Shown here: in pieces, positions 38,130 through 50,619 of the stretch
Layout: every line of letters begins with the position of its first letter
Numbering within the stretch: position 1 is the first letter of the stretch
Assembly: GCA_003313425.1 (NCBI GenBank)
Contig: NHZP01000068.1
Coordinates: forward strand, 1-64,000
Source: Pseudopyrenochaeta lycopersici
Lineage: Eukaryota; Ascomycota; Dothideomycetes; Pleosporales; Pseudopyrenochaetaceae
DNA: 64,000 nt
Direction: 5' to 3'
Notes under the pieces: model-generated
Told to the model about the DNA's origin: nothing
The model's input: the letters and a program-made list of their open reading frames with translations, nothing else
Databases searched by the model: none
Translations under genes and position numbers: made by a program

Positions 38130-40170
38130 ATAGTTAAGTTAATAGAGTAAGGAACTGCTAAGGCTACCTAGAAAACTGCAGACACTACTAAGTAGAGAAT
38201 ATAGTTATGCTAAACTTATAAACACAGAGCTAGGTAGACTATACGTAAGTAGCCTACAGGAAGTTATAGAAGAAATAGACTAAAATAATAGGGGTAGTAA
38301 GATAAATAGTAGAGAGGACGGCTAAAGCAGTATAGAGGAAGTGCTAAGGCAGGAGTAATAGAATTAACTAATAACGCCTAACTAAATAGCCTAATTCTTT
38401 ACTAGATTTATATAGAGTATTTAAGTACTACTCTAAACAGCTCTAATAAAGACGCTAGAGAGAGGAGCTGCTACCTTCTAAGTGCAGGAGGTAGGTTACT
38501 TTTAACTAAACTTAGACTAAGCTATAGGAAGGGGCGCAGTAATATATGTTAGGACAGATACCTACATTAGGGACGTATTTATATTTATTAACTAACTAAG
38601 GGATGCTATAGCCGCACAAGGCAATAGGGTAGAGTAGGAAGTAAAGCTATAAATAGTATAATACTTAAGAGGAGACGCACTAGAATAGTACATAACATTA
38701 TTAGATATTAAGAAGAACAGTCTATAATACACACTAGGCCTTAAGTAATAGGAGCAGCTATTAGTTAATTACTTTTAGCTACTATTTAAAAAGGTAATAA
38801 ATAGGCTAACGCGCGCGAAATATAGCCTAGAGGACGTAAAGGCGCGCAGGGACGCTAGACTATACGTCTATGCTATTATCTAAAATACTAAAATAGTAGG
38901 TATATTAGATATAATAACTTAACTAAACTTCGCGTAGAACAGGATTTACCTATTACTAAGAGATTTAATACAACAACTAACTGTAATAACAGATGTCGTA
39001 AGTTTTATGCGAGTAATAGTAGATAAGAGGGATACATAGTCTAGTCTAGCGTAAATCTATATTAATAATAGTATAGGTGCTAGGCTAAAATTTTATAATA
39101 GCAGAGGTAATAATAGAGGTTAGTATCCTAACTAGACGCGGCGCAGCGGCCTAGAAGTTAGCACACGATTTAATAGGACAACGTACCGCGAATATAAGTA
39201 AAGTAGACCTACTTACAGTAATTAGAACCTAGCAGAGGGATTAGGAAGTACGCAGGATAGTTAAGATCCTAGGTTTAGCTAATAGGGATCTTTATTATTA
39301 ATAAGAGAACCGCTTACTATAGTAAGCAGAAATTAGCTAGTAAGATAATTTAATAATAGAAAAGAGTTAGGTAGCAGGCTAGCGCAGAAATAGGATAACA
39401 GGCTACTTAGGCCTTTTTAGGCAAATTTAGTAGACGTAGATTACAGCGCAGTAGATAAGGAGGCATTTTAAGCAGGTTACGAATACGCGTTAACTTAGAT
39501 AGCCTTAGCAGAGGATAAAGATAGTAAGCTAAGCTAAGAAAGTAAGGATTATAACAGCAACGCCTTTAATAACGTAGTATTAATAAACTTTATTCGCACA
39601 TTAAAGTATAGGGTACAGGCTAAGAAGGATAATCTAGGAATTATTTACTAAAGGTGCTAATAGAAATTTAGCTTAAATAATAAGCTATATAAGTATCTAA
39701 AGGACTATATAAAGAGAAGACTAAAGGTTAGCGCTGCGCTAGCAGTTAAAGTAGTAATAGCTGCGCTAACACTAGGGACGGTAATATCTAGTATATGCAC
39801 AGATTTTAAGAAATAGACCTACGTTATAATGCAGGCAGTATTATTAGAATATAGTCTATTAGAGGCAGTCTGCCTAGACTTAGGAAATATTATAACCTTA
39901 GTAGATTAACGTTAGCTAATATAGTAGAACCCTTAAGTATAAGTCTATTATATAACTAAGTAAGTAGGAGTAAAGGGAGTTAAGAATAGCTAAATTAAAA
40001 CCCTAGAATACGTAATAATTAACCTATATATCCCTAGGTATTATATATAAAATAGCTAAAGGATTACTATAAAAGCTAAAGTATTAGTAGAGGTATATAT
40101 TATAGAAGAGTTACTATTAAATCTATTACTAGGGATAGATATTCTAACACTCTACAGAATAATCTTAGAC
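38130..40170 (+). pseudogene. Gypsy-2 gag and protease relic
   Basis: A Gag-like region (about 38570-39600) with an Arg/Asn-rich stretch is followed by a zinc knuckle remnant near 39650 (CQQKFSL...) and then a retropepsin. LLGIDIL at about 40131 matches the conserved LLGMD motif after the protease core. All is interrupted by TAG/TAA, so no product is expected. Confidence 0.65.
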
Positions 40171-43100
40171 CTTAGTAAGGAAGTGCTAATAGTCTAAAGA
40201 TATAAGAATATAGAAGTACTAATTAATATATACGTAAAGCTAGGATATTAAACTAGACAAATATTATATATAATAGCTAATATAAAAATCTAGGTAAATA
40301 CAATAATAGTAATACTAATATAACTAAGGAGAAAAGGAGAGGTACTCCTTAACTAAGACTACTTATTTAAGCTAAAGCTGCGTAATAAGCGCCTTAGATA
40401 TAATAGTAGACTATACGCGTAAGTAGTAGAAGTAATAGTGCAGCACATCCTTATCTATAATACTGTAGCAAGTAATATTACTTAGTAGAAAAGTATAAGA
40501 GTAAAATAAATATGCCTGTTAGAGGCGGACAGTACAGATAAACTTCCTACCTATTATTACGTAATAGCGATAGATACAGCCGCGCTATAGTAAGTAGCAG
40601 CCTTATCTAATATTATATTAACAGAATGCGAGTATAATACGAGGAGTTACTATCTAGTTATAATTAGTAAATAATTAGCGTATTAAGGAATTATCCTAGA
40701 AAGACTATCTTAATAAAGGAAGCCTAATAATAGAGAGCTATAAGCTACTAAGAATAATTTATAGAAGAGAGCTTTTAGAGTAGTTATCTAAGGTATAAAG
40801 GAGGCAGTAAAGAAAATTAATAATATAGTTAGATAATATAAGAGATTATTTACTAATAATAGTAAGATAATTCTATTACTAAAGAATAATTAACTAAAAA
40901 TCTTATTAGTAAGTAACTAGAAGATAGTAGAGGCGAAGTTAGCGCACTAAGTTTACCTACTAGAACTAAAAGAGAAGGACCTAGTTAATAAGGTTTTTAA
41001 TAATCTATATAAGAAGGATAAGACATTATAGTTAAAAAGAAACACGCTCTTCTAATTTCTAGTATTTATTATCTAGAGGAACGTAATAGTAGATAGTTAG
41101 GTTATGTAAAAGGGCTAAGTAGTAATTAACATTAGAGGCCTAAATAAGATAGTAAGGCGTAATAGTTATCCTATTCTACTTATAGAAGTATTACTTAAGC
41201 AAGTACGCAGGAAGTCCTTTTTAGTAATAGTTAATATAGTAACTTATTTTTATTAATTCTAGTTAGTAGAGGAAGATTAATATAAAGTTATAGTAGTATC
41301 TTACTAAAGATTAGAATAATTTAACGTCGCCCTAATAAGCTTTTATAATTTACTACTATACGCGTAACACTAGACTAATATAGTAATCTATAAATCTAAG
41401 TATAATAAGTTCGCGTTAGGATATATTAATAATTACCTTATTATAAGCAATTCGCGTAAGGCGTATCTTAAATATCTAAATTAGCTGTTCGCAGCGTTAA
41501 ATAAGCGAAGGTTTATACTTAGCAGTCCTAAAGCCTACTTAGGCTTCCTATTATTAATCCTACTAGGGTAAAGAGTTAACGCCTTTAGAATGTATACGCT
41601 AGAGGATAAGATTACTGCTATTAGCAGTATAGCCTTTCTAATAACTCTATTAGATTTAGAGACGTACCTAGGTATAACAGGTTAGCTAAGACGATATATC
41701 GCATACTACTGCTAGTTAGCGGAGCTACTGCAGAAGGAGAAGACAGACCTGTTAAAGAAAGCCCTAACCTTAGGATACGCTAAGGTTAACTACTCTAAGA
41801 CTATATAAGTACCTTAGGATTAGGATAACCTATAGGTATTATACTAAGCACTATAGGCAGTATTTAAGGATAAGAGGTTCTTATTATATTTTTACCTAGA
41901 ACATTAGTTATTTATAGGAGTTAACGTATTAAAGAAGTAAGGCTTTAGCGTAATAGTATACTATATAAAAAGAGATACTATAAAGCTAGAGGAAGTTAGA
42001 GTAAGAGATATTAAGCTAATTCTTTTTTTATTAAAGATACTGTTACTAGCAGAACATAGGTATTACCTAACTAAGTTAGAGGTCGCCTGTGTAGTGTAGA
42101 TAGTGCGCAAGATTTAGTATATAGTAGAATCTACCCTAAATAACAAGCTAGCTATAATATTAATAGATTATACAGTAATAATAGGTATAGTAACTTAAAC
42201 TAATCTAAATAGCTTATCAACTAACAAGTTAAATATAGGACTTATTTAAGCCTTATAATATCTATCCTAGTTTTAATTAATCGTGAGGTATATTCTAGAA
42301 AGACAGTACGTAGTACCTAACGCGTTATTAAGATTAGACAGTGTAACGTTAAAATTAGACTACAGCGAGACAGACGTACTAGGGGATCTCTGTGCGATAA
42401 CCTAGCACACTCGCCTATAGACTATAGGTAACGAAGCTTATTATATTACTATAGTTAATATTAAACTAAAGTTTAAAGAAGAATTATAGAAGGCATATAA
42501 GTAGGAGAAGTATTAGGTAAACGTGTTAGCCGTCCTCTAACTAGTAAGGCAGACAACAGAATTAGAGGACTTACTAATTCCCTTCGTGTTACACAATAGA
42601 CTACTATATAACGTAGACGCAGAGGATAGCTAACTAAAGCTAGTAGTCCCTAAGAGCCTGCAGGGCGATATTTTTAAGATAGTTTACGATAAGCGCTTTT
42701 ACGTAGGCTTTAAGTAATTATACAAAATAATTCGCTAAAACTATTATATTAGATAATTAGCTAAATATTTAGATATCTATATAGCCCGCTGTCGCGTATA
42801 TAGGCCTAATTAGATAAGGCGATATAAGCCTTACAGCTAATTAAAGCTAATATTATTACTACTTATTCTCTTTTATATAGTTATAATAGACTTTATAGAC
42901 CTACTAGAGGATAAAGGCTATAACTAATACTTTTCTACTACAGATAAGTTTTTAAAGAGAATTATATTAGTAGAAGGGAAAAAAGAGTAGTTAGGCGAGC
43001 GATAGGTAGAGCCCCTAGTAACAGCGTTAATAGACTAGGGTATCCTAGCTGCTATAATTATAGACTAAGACCCTAAATTTATTAGTAATATATAGCAAGG

Positions 43101-43428
43101 AATTTTTAAAGAAGTTAGTATAAGGATTCTTATGTTAACAGCTTACTACCTATAGACAGATAGACAGTCTAAACAGACAGTTTAAATAGTAAAAATCGCG
43201 ATTCAGTTCTATCTAGCTAGCGGCGGAAAAGGATAGGTCTACCTACTACTATATATTAGACGGGTAATAAATAACTTAGTTAGCGCGGCTACGGGTTTAT
43301 TACTAAATAAGATTATATATAGACAAAAGCTGTTAGAAGGCTTACTAGGCAATTAAGCTATAATAAAGTTCGTGCAGGATAGGGACGTTATGCGCAAGGA
43401 AGTCTAGGACGTATTAGCATATACAGTA

Positions 43429-44778
43429 CAGTGCCCTTCCAAAAGTTCTCGCCGCGCACGCGCGAGCCACCCTCACCAGCACCTGGGCACAAAACTTCAA
43501 CACCATGAATCTCAGCCAATATATAATATAATTTAATTTTTTTTGAAGCAGTAGTTGCGCACGGGCTCAGTATTTCGTTTGCCACCCTCGCGCTTTCTTG
43601 CATGCATTAATTCGTTGTGGCATGCTCATGATGAGGCGCCGAATCAGGCTGGCTGGTATGCGACGCCAGCAACTTTTCAATGCAGCGCAAAAGCCATCCC
43701 ACTCCTCTATAGCTTGACTATAATTGTTGTACTGTGGATAGGATCTATACATGAGCTTTTTGAGATACCACCAGAGGTGCTCAATTGGGTTGAGATCAGG
43801 TGAGTAGGGTGGCCAGTCAACTGTACTGATGTGGTGCTCAGCCAGAAATCTCCTTGTGGCTGCAGCTGTATGTACGCGCGCGTTGTCCTGCATGAAAAGC
43901 TGTGAACGACGCCATGATCGTAAGAGACCTTTCTTCAAAGCCTTGATGTAACTTTTGGCGGAGTATCTATAGTTTGGAGCATCAGGATCGCGCTCCATTA
44001 TGACCAGAGGGCTCCTCTGTGCACGCCCACGTTCATCCAGCCATATTGAACCCCACACCATCTGTGCTACCTTCTTACCACAGCTATAGGTTTGAAGCAT
44101 TATTGTCTTCCATTTCTCTTGTGAATTACGAAATACCTACTCTTATGTTTGCCCTGAGCCCTTCTGAAAGGAGCACTCATCTGAGAAGCGCATAGTGCGT
44201 CGATGCCACGGGAAACAAGAGTACTCTCTACAGAACTTGAGCCGCCGCAACGCACGCGATTTGTTAAGCTTTGGACGCTTTTTACAAGGAGATTTAGTGA
44301 GGCCTTGTCCTTTGAGATACCGCCGCAATGTGGAATGGCTAGGTGGCTTCAAAGTGGTGCCATCTGGATTCATGACTACTGCCTCTTCAGCTAGCTATTT
44401 GTACGTAATTTTTAGCTGTGCGCGTGCTTTGCGATAGATGATCTTCTTCTGATGAAGCGATAGTATAGGTGGTCTACTGCTGCGAGGTTTATCTGTTGTT
44501 TTGCCAGTTTGTTGATATCTTTTCCTAATGTCGCGTATACCGCGTTCACTGCGGCTAAACGCGTTAGCAACTTCAGCGACTGTAGCACTACCATGCAGCA
44601 TGCCAATAATTTGATTCCGCTGCTGGACTGTTAAATTAGGATGTCTGCGCGTATTTTGGTCTATTTCTTGAAGAATTTGGCGTTGTGGTGGCATAATTAT
44701 AATACTGCAAAGTTGAGGTGGTGTTGTTGTGATGGTGCGCGTCGCACTAGCGCGGCGAGAACTTTTGGAAGGGCACTG
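43429..44778 (-). mobile_element. Tc1-like DNA transposon, 1,350 bp, nearly intact
   Basis: Perfect 29-bp inverted termini (43429-43457 and 44750-44778) start CAGTGCCCTTCC and end GCCGCGC. TA flanks each side (43427-43428 and 44779-44780). Length, termini and TA target are typical of Tc1. It sits in the Gypsy-2 integrase and shows far less RIP than its surroundings, so it inserted after most of the local RIP. Confidence 0.93.
43567..44694 (-). pseudogene. Tc1-like transposase (DD34E), three in-frame stops
   Basis: One continuous minus-strand frame of 375 codons from ATG at 44694 to the stop at 43567. It is broken only by three premature stops (44395-44397, 44143-44145 and two codons after that), all explicable as CAG, CAA or TGG becoming TAG/TAA. 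The N-terminal helix-turn-helix comprises about residues 20-70. The catalytic residues are D in RFSDECSF, D in LFMQDNARVH and E in SPDLNPIEHLWW, with 34 residues between the last two. The protein ends KKARGWQTKY. No frameshift or indel is visible. The catalytic triad is intact, so only nonsense changes separate it from a full-length protein. Confidence 0.9.
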
Positions 44779-45300
44779 TAGTTTAAATAAAGGTACAGTA
44801 TAATAAGGGACACATCCTAATACAACTAGAAGTAGGCGACTTAGTATACGTTTAACTACATAAAGGCTACAACTTACTAGATATACACTAAAAGGTAGGT
44901 TAGTAATATAATAGGCTATAGCTTATAAAGAAGGTAATTAGAAGTAACGCTACTAAGCTTAACCTACTAAGTACGTAGAAAGTCTATCTAGTTATTAACG
45001 TTAAGTATTTAGAAAAGTTTAATCTAGATAACCTGTACGATTAGCTAATACTAGAACAACTAGAGCTAGTTAACAACAACAGAAATAATAATATAAGAGC
45101 CTTTTATAAGGTAGAACGTATCGTAGGCTGTTAAGTAGCGCAGCTTAGGTGATATTAAAAGCAGACTGTGTAATATTAAGTAAAGTAGAAAGGATAGAGC
45201 ACCTAGTATAATAAATAGATAAGTAGGGAGGATATTAATCTAGAAATAGTTATAGAGTTTAATAAAACTATGCCTCTGTTAAGGATTAAGGGGGATAAAT

Positions 45301-45560
45301 TATCGTCCTAACGGGAAACGCGTGCGCGTCGCTAGGAACGCGACAATCGCACGTAAATAATTATTTAGGCGTTTAGCGTTCAGCGTTTGCAGCAGCTTAG
45401 CCTAGGCAACATAGTTACTACTAACCTACATTAATATTTACTAGGAGCTGTAAGCAGTGTAATAACAACAACTTAGCTAAGTAGGATACATTACACATTA
45501 TCGCAATATTAATAAGTTAATATATAACAGTAAAACTAGCCTAGCACTTTAACGGCCTAT
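45301..45560. repeat. Candidate 3' LTR of the second Gypsy family
   Basis: Follows the purine-rich tract directly and starts TATCGTCC (possible TGTCGTCC before RIP). It includes a CpG-rich stretch near 45328-45355. The right end is not certain and no 5' partner was found, so the call rests on position only. Confidence 0.35.
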
Positions 45561-47830
45561 TAGCTATTTCGTACACGGTATATTTATAATTATTAAATAA
45601 CAGCGATACTAGTAAGGATTAGTTAGCTGCTATAAGCTTAGGAACTATTAGCTTTAAGAAGTATTAATAATATAATAAAGAAGTTAATAATCCTAATACT
45701 ATTTAGGCACGGTTACTAGCGTTATACAATATAAAGTTATATAACAACATGCTGTATATTACTAACTTTAACAGAATAGTTACAATAGAGTGTATGCTAG
45801 AAGCTAAATACTATTTACTAGATAATTTAGTTAGCAGACTACTAGGCCTGTATAAGGCTAGCAGAATTAAGAAAGAGGATTTATATAAGCGTTAGCTATT
45901 AATATTTAACTCTAAAGGAAAGGTGTATAAGGCCTGTCGCCTAATAGGGGACCTGTACCTAATAATTAATAAATAAGGTTAAATAGTATTTAGAATAGTA
46001 ATAATATATACTTTACTATATAGAGTAGGCTATAAGTAGAGGGAATAGGTATAGAGTGCTAGGAATCTTAAGCTTACCTAACAGGACTATTTTTAGTAGT
46101 TAGATAATAGTAAAGGAAGGTACCTCGTACCTTTAAATGTTATCGCAGTACTAGGGGCACCCTAGGATAATAGAGGTATGTTAGACGTCCTAACCTCTTA
46201 AGAGGTAGACTATCTTACTACAGATAGCAGACGTGTCTATAAGGACGGCAGCAGCCTACTAATAATTATGTTAGTGTAATTTACTACTAAGGATAGTTAA
46301 TAACTACTAAACAGCTCTAAGGAACTAAAGCTACCCGCAGGTAGAGCTTATAAGCTAGACCTAGGCAACGTTAAGGTAGACTAGCTAAAGGCTAGATAAA
46401 CTAAACTATTTACTTAATTCTTACGTAATATTAAGGCTACGCTCTAAAGCTTGTTCTTTTTACTAAGTTAGAGGAAAAGCGTTAACTATCTTACTATTAG
46501 CTTACTACCCTCCCTAGTAGCTTAACTAGAGAAGAAGAAGATTATAATTAAATAAGAATTTAGCACTATTATAACCGCAGTAATAGCTAAAGAAGACGCC
46601 TTCTTAGTAATATTATTAGACGACAATAAATAGGACAGCAATAGAGACTAGGCTACAGAAAGTAAGCAGAACGTCGTGCTAGAAGTTAACAAGGAGCTAG
46701 CGCTATAATAGACTAAGTAGGATATAAGGTAATTAGTAAAGCAGATCTAACAGTATAAAGATTAAGGTGCGCATGTTATAGCAACTATAGTATAAGTAAA
46801 GGCCTAGGATAACTAGGCAGACTTTATAATAGGCACGTTAGTTAAGCAGAAGCTAAAGAAGATAGAAGCAGACGTAAGGGACGTAAACGCGAAGGAGGTT
46901 AGCTAACTTATTAACTTAGCAGTTAACAACGTTATTAAGGGGCTGAAGTAATAGTATGCAGCTAAACGCGTAGGTATCTTAAACCTGTATCGCTTAATAG
47001 AGGATAACGTGCGCTACTAGGACTAACACTCTAGCTATAATATGCACCTTACCTTTATTAATAAGTATAAAGGCTGCAAACTTATAGTTAGCTTACTAAT
47101 AAAAGAGTAGCTAAAGGATCCTCTGCAGGTAGTTAATACTAAGGCTACCTTTAAGCTATTAGATATAGCTAGCTATAACCTTAATAAAGTTTAGAAGGAT
47201 ACAGAGCTATATAAAGTATTTTTACATGCTTATCTACCCTAGTTAACTAAGAGGGATATATTAGGCGACCTGTATAGGCGCTATAAACTAAGTAACCCTA
47301 ATACTATATAAGTTAAGGATAATATAGGCAACATTAACTTAGCTAGGTACCTACAGAAGTAAAGTAAACACCTAGAAACTACCTTACCTAATCTCTTCTA
47401 CGCTAGACAAGAAGTATTAGAGTAAAACTTAACTAAACGTAAGTAGGATAAGATAAAGAAACGTAAGGCCTCGCCTGCAGAATATAAGGCTTAGGCTAGT
47501 AAAACAGTAATGTTAGCGTATAACAGGGCAGTTAAGAAAGTGCAGATTACTAAGAAGACAAAGCAAGCCTTAATAGAGTAAGAGGAACTAGTAAGTGCTG
47601 CTACTATAATAGTTAACTAAAGCAAGGAGGCTCTAACCTAGCGCAAGAGAGGTCGTCTAGTAAAAGGAGAGGGTAAGGCACCTATAGTTAAGCCTACGGC
47701 AGCAGCTAGCAGAGGTAAAAGGTAGCGTAAATAGACGAAGGGAGGCGAACAGGTCGGAGAAGAAATGGCAGCAACAAATTAGAATAGTAAGCAGGAAACG
47801 AGTTAAGGTAAGGATGGAGCATCCGAGGAC
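45560..47830 (+). pseudogene. Long RIP-destroyed coding region of unknown identity
   Basis: One plus-strand frame runs for about 2.2 kb interrupted only by TAG/TAA, implying a former protein of roughly 700 residues. It ends with a Lys/Arg/Ala-rich basic tail (for example KRKASPAEYKAQ near 47461, then KRGRLVKGEGKAP near 47650). I recognise no catalytic motif. It lies outside the Gypsy-2 chromodomain and candidate LTR, so it is probably a separate element or gene. Confidence 0.45.
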
Positions 47831-47903
47831 GGATGACGGCTTTTAAAAAGAGGGCTAATTATAACAATATATAAACTATGAATAGGTTACCTAACCTAGC
47901 GCC

Positions 47904-47937
47904 GGGTCACCTAACCTGTGACTAGGTCAGGTGACCC
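47904..47937. repeat. 9-bp inverted repeat
   Basis: GGGTCACCT (47904-47912) and AGGTGACCC (47929-47937) are perfect inverted arms around a 16-bp centre. TATAAAG follows at about 47942. It may be an LTR or promoter element; function is not established. Confidence 0.55.
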
Positions 47938-48059
47938 AGACTATAAAGAGGTCAGAAGACTGTCAATAGCTGAACTAACAATCTTACATACTAAACACCT
48001 GACACAACCTGCGATTAACTAACACCTATAGTATGTTATAGCTAGAGCCTTAGGTAATT

Positions 48060-48673
48060 AAGTACTTATTACTAAACCTAAAGACTATCCTCTGCTAATT
48101 AAAGCTATGCTAATCTGTAGTAAACGTAAGGCGTAAAATTACTGTAGCTCTATTAATTTTTAGTCTGCGCTTTACTCTAAACTTATGTAATCTAGCTTTA
48201 AAGAGGGTACGTTAAATAGTCTTCTTTAATATATAGGGGGTAGCTTTATTAGCTACCTACATCCTAGCCTCTTTAAGGAGCTTGCAATACTTAATTTTTA
48301 GGAACTTTCTAGTAAGGCGAAGCAGCTTACAATAATCGCGCCTAGTTAAAATAGGTAGATAGCCTATCTAAGGGCGCGAGGTGTTACTAGTAGTAGCCTC
48401 CTATTATTATATTATCTTCTAAACGCAGCGTTATAAACAGCTAAGAGTCTCTGCGATTTCCTTAGTCTGCATACCTGCCTCTTTCTAGGCTAGAATATAA
48501 TTACGCTGGCTTTCTAATAGTTCGCCTTCCTATATTTAATTACTACTAATTTCTGTGCTAAAAGCTCTTATTTTAATGTAGTTATGTTGAGTTAGAGAAG
48601 CAGTAGTTCTGCGCGTTCGGGCGTTGTTGTTCTGGCACGTGCGCGACGCGAACAAACTTTTGTCCTAGTACTG
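48060..48673 (-). pseudogene. Tc1-like relic 1: right terminus and transposase N-terminus
   Basis: The right end reads, on the minus strand, CAGTACTAGGACAAAAG then TTTGTTCGCGTCGCGC, bounded by TA at 48674-48675, and resembles the terminus of the Tc1 element at 43429. Inside, near 48430-48500, a minus-strand helix-turn-helix is readable (GMQTKEIAETLSC). The C-terminal half and left terminus are missing. It is RIP-mutated. Confidence 0.6.
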
Positions 48674-48675
48674 TA

Positions 48676-49890
48676 TGATCAAATATTTGAAGAAACAATT
48701 GCTCAAGCCATGACTGCATCTGTAACAATCATGAAAATCCTCTTTACTGTGAAACAAGGTGGGAGGGCCCAAACCGCTTGACGGTGATACATCCTCTAAC
48801 CTAGCATACGTGATGACGCATTATAATCCTATGCAATGCAATAAGATGTGCATTAACAGCATGCTCTCGCATTATGGCTTCTTCCACAAGTGCTGTACTA
48901 ACATTACTGGTTAGTGCCAGTCACGACACCAGCATTGATACCGAATACGGTACCGTAGATTTTGCGCAATTCAATTCGTTGCTCATGTGCTGCAACAAAT
49001 CTCGCGTTCCACTTGTGATGGACCACTTTTGATGACACATTCCTGAGACTAGCCACAATTTGTGTCTCTTGTCTAACTAACAGTAACTTCATCAGAGGAG
49101 GGTACAACTAATCCTAAACATTTCAGCGCCGTGTATAGAGAGAGGAAAAAAGGGTCTTACAAGGATAGCTTCAGTCAGTAGTACCCAGACCTCACCTCTT
49201 TCATCCGCGGATCTAAAGCTATTAATGCGACTGTTAGACAGGCTATAAAGTAAATCTCAGCTATATAATTACGGCACATATATTCTAGTTTCCTGTAAAG
49301 AGCCCTGCAAAGACTTCGATAATTATTCGCATCTTACTTTGCCCTTGCTCGTCAGTCAGACTTTACACGTTGCGAGGAGGTCATAATAGTTAGGAGAATA
49401 AACGATCTTAGCAGAAAATTATGCCAGAAAGGCTGCTTACCATAACATAAGCTTATAGACCACTTACATTCTAAGTAGTTTAAGGCCATGTAACTGATGC
49501 TGGGTGGTTTAATGCTGAGTGATGCCCTTGCCGATTGGGTTTCTGTGCTGAGTGGTGTCGATGCTGAGTAGTGCTGACGTCAAGATGCAATCAAAGGTCC
49601 CACACCCTAAGTTGCAGAGGATATATTAGTAGTTATTCGTATATACATACAGTATTTATCAAGGGGAAATTAACTGCTAGTAAAGTGCTTCAGGATGCGA
49701 AAGAATAGATAAGCTTAATGTATTAATAAAAATGCTCCAGTTATAAAAGGGTAAATCCAAGGCCTTAATTACGTAGCAGTAGGTAACAGTAGAGTACTAG
49801 TATAGCACATTAAACTAAGTATAGCTACGAAATTCTTTTAGCTTACCAGTCCTGTTAATCAATCTGTGCCGTCATCTGAACGTACGACAC
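48676..49890. other. Unmutated tract, no gene recognised
   Basis: CA and TG dinucleotides are at normal levels. A minus-strand open stretch at 48904-49107 has no upstream ATG in a good position and no recognised domain. Near 49500-49570 the words GCTGAGTGGT/GCTGAGTAGT recur several times. Its content is unknown. Confidence 0.45.
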
Positions 49891-49893
49891 ATA

Positions 49894-50615
49894 CAGTTCG
49901 TACGGGAAAGTTTTGGTTGCCAAGCTTACCCCACCGATCACTAACACAGCAGCTGTATCACAACTATATAGTAAAATAGCCTCAAACGCGATAAAGAGAC
50001 TGATTTTTTAATTTAAGGAGATAGCTGGGTAGCTAGTACTTTGTCTGCTAGCCGCGCGCTTTTTTGCAGGCTTAAATCCGGCGAGGCATACTTAAAATCA
50101 GCGCCTTGATAAGGTTACTCGGTGTACTGCGCTAGCACCTCTTTAAGGCCTTACAGAAACTATCCTACTCTTGTTTAGCTACGCTATAGTTATTATATTA
50201 AGGATAGAAGCGATTTATGCGCTTCTTAAGGTGCCACTAGAGGTGCTTAATTGGGTTAAGATCTAGTGAGTAAGGTGGCTAGATGATAGTGTTGATACCC
50301 TGCTCAGCTAGCCAGCTCCTTACCCTTCTTAATGTATGGATGCGCGCGTTATCCTGCATAAAGAGCTGTAAACGCTAGTAGCTAGGCAGGAGACCCTCTG
50401 TTAAGGCTTAAATGTAACTTTTAGTAGAGTAGCTACCTCATAGAGTATTAGGATCGCGCTCTATTATAACTAGCCTGCTCTTCCTTGCCCGCCCTCGTTT
50501 ATTAAGCTATATAGCCCCCCACACTATCTGCGCAGGCCTCCTACTAGTACTAACTAGAGTAATTATATATTTTTTCTATTTCTCCTATAGAAATTAAAAG
50601 CACTAACATCCCCTA
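49894..50615 (-). pseudogene. Tc1-like relic 2: left terminus and transposase C-terminus
   Basis: A Tc1-type left end (CAGTTCGTACGGGAAAG) follows TA at 49892-49893. Minus-strand translation of about 50050-50590 gives the catalytic second half of a Tc1 transposase: LFMQDNARIH, then SLDLNPIKHL where the catalytic Glu is Lys, and a C-terminus close to that of the element at 43429 (KKARG-stop-QTKY). The N-terminal half is cut off at about 50615, exactly where the left inverted arm begins. Confidence 0.75.
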
Positions 50616-50619
50616 CTAC

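Larger units (their letters stand above)
41080..45297 (+). pseudogene. Gypsy-2 pol relic, split at 43428
   Basis: The reverse transcriptase begins near 41090. Its active site reads YINNYLIIS near 41420, in place of YIDDYLI. RNase H follows at about 41830-42360, and then integrase from about 42640 (DQDPKFISNIQ at about 43065). After the Tc1 insertion the frame continues at 44781 with the integrase tail (LEVGDLVYV at about 44830). A chromodomain at about 45100-45260 contains FYKVERIVGC and REDINLE. The changed active-site residues are D to N, as in the other Gypsy copy. Confidence 0.75.
38100..45300 (+). mobile_element. Second Gypsy family (chromodomain type), interrupted by a Tc1-like element
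   Basis: Read through RIP stops, the plus strand gives Gag, a CCHC remnant, a retropepsin, reverse transcriptase, RNase H, integrase and a chromodomain, in Ty3/Gypsy order. It is unrelated in sequence to the element at 19266. A purine-rich AAGGGGGATAAAT at about 45288-45300 ends the coding part, followed by TATCGTCC, likely a RIP-altered TGTCGTCC LTR start. A 5' LTR could not be found. The Tc1-like element at 43429-44778 splits the integrase. Confidence 0.8.

Noticed and set aside
48904..49107. Minus-strand open frame
   Set aside because: Start codon would be TTG; no domain and no support from neighbouring exons.
48060..50615. The two Tc1 relics as halves of one interrupted element
   Set aside because: Both are on the minus strand but the N-terminal half lies at the lower coordinates, the wrong order for one interrupted gene; their termini also differ.
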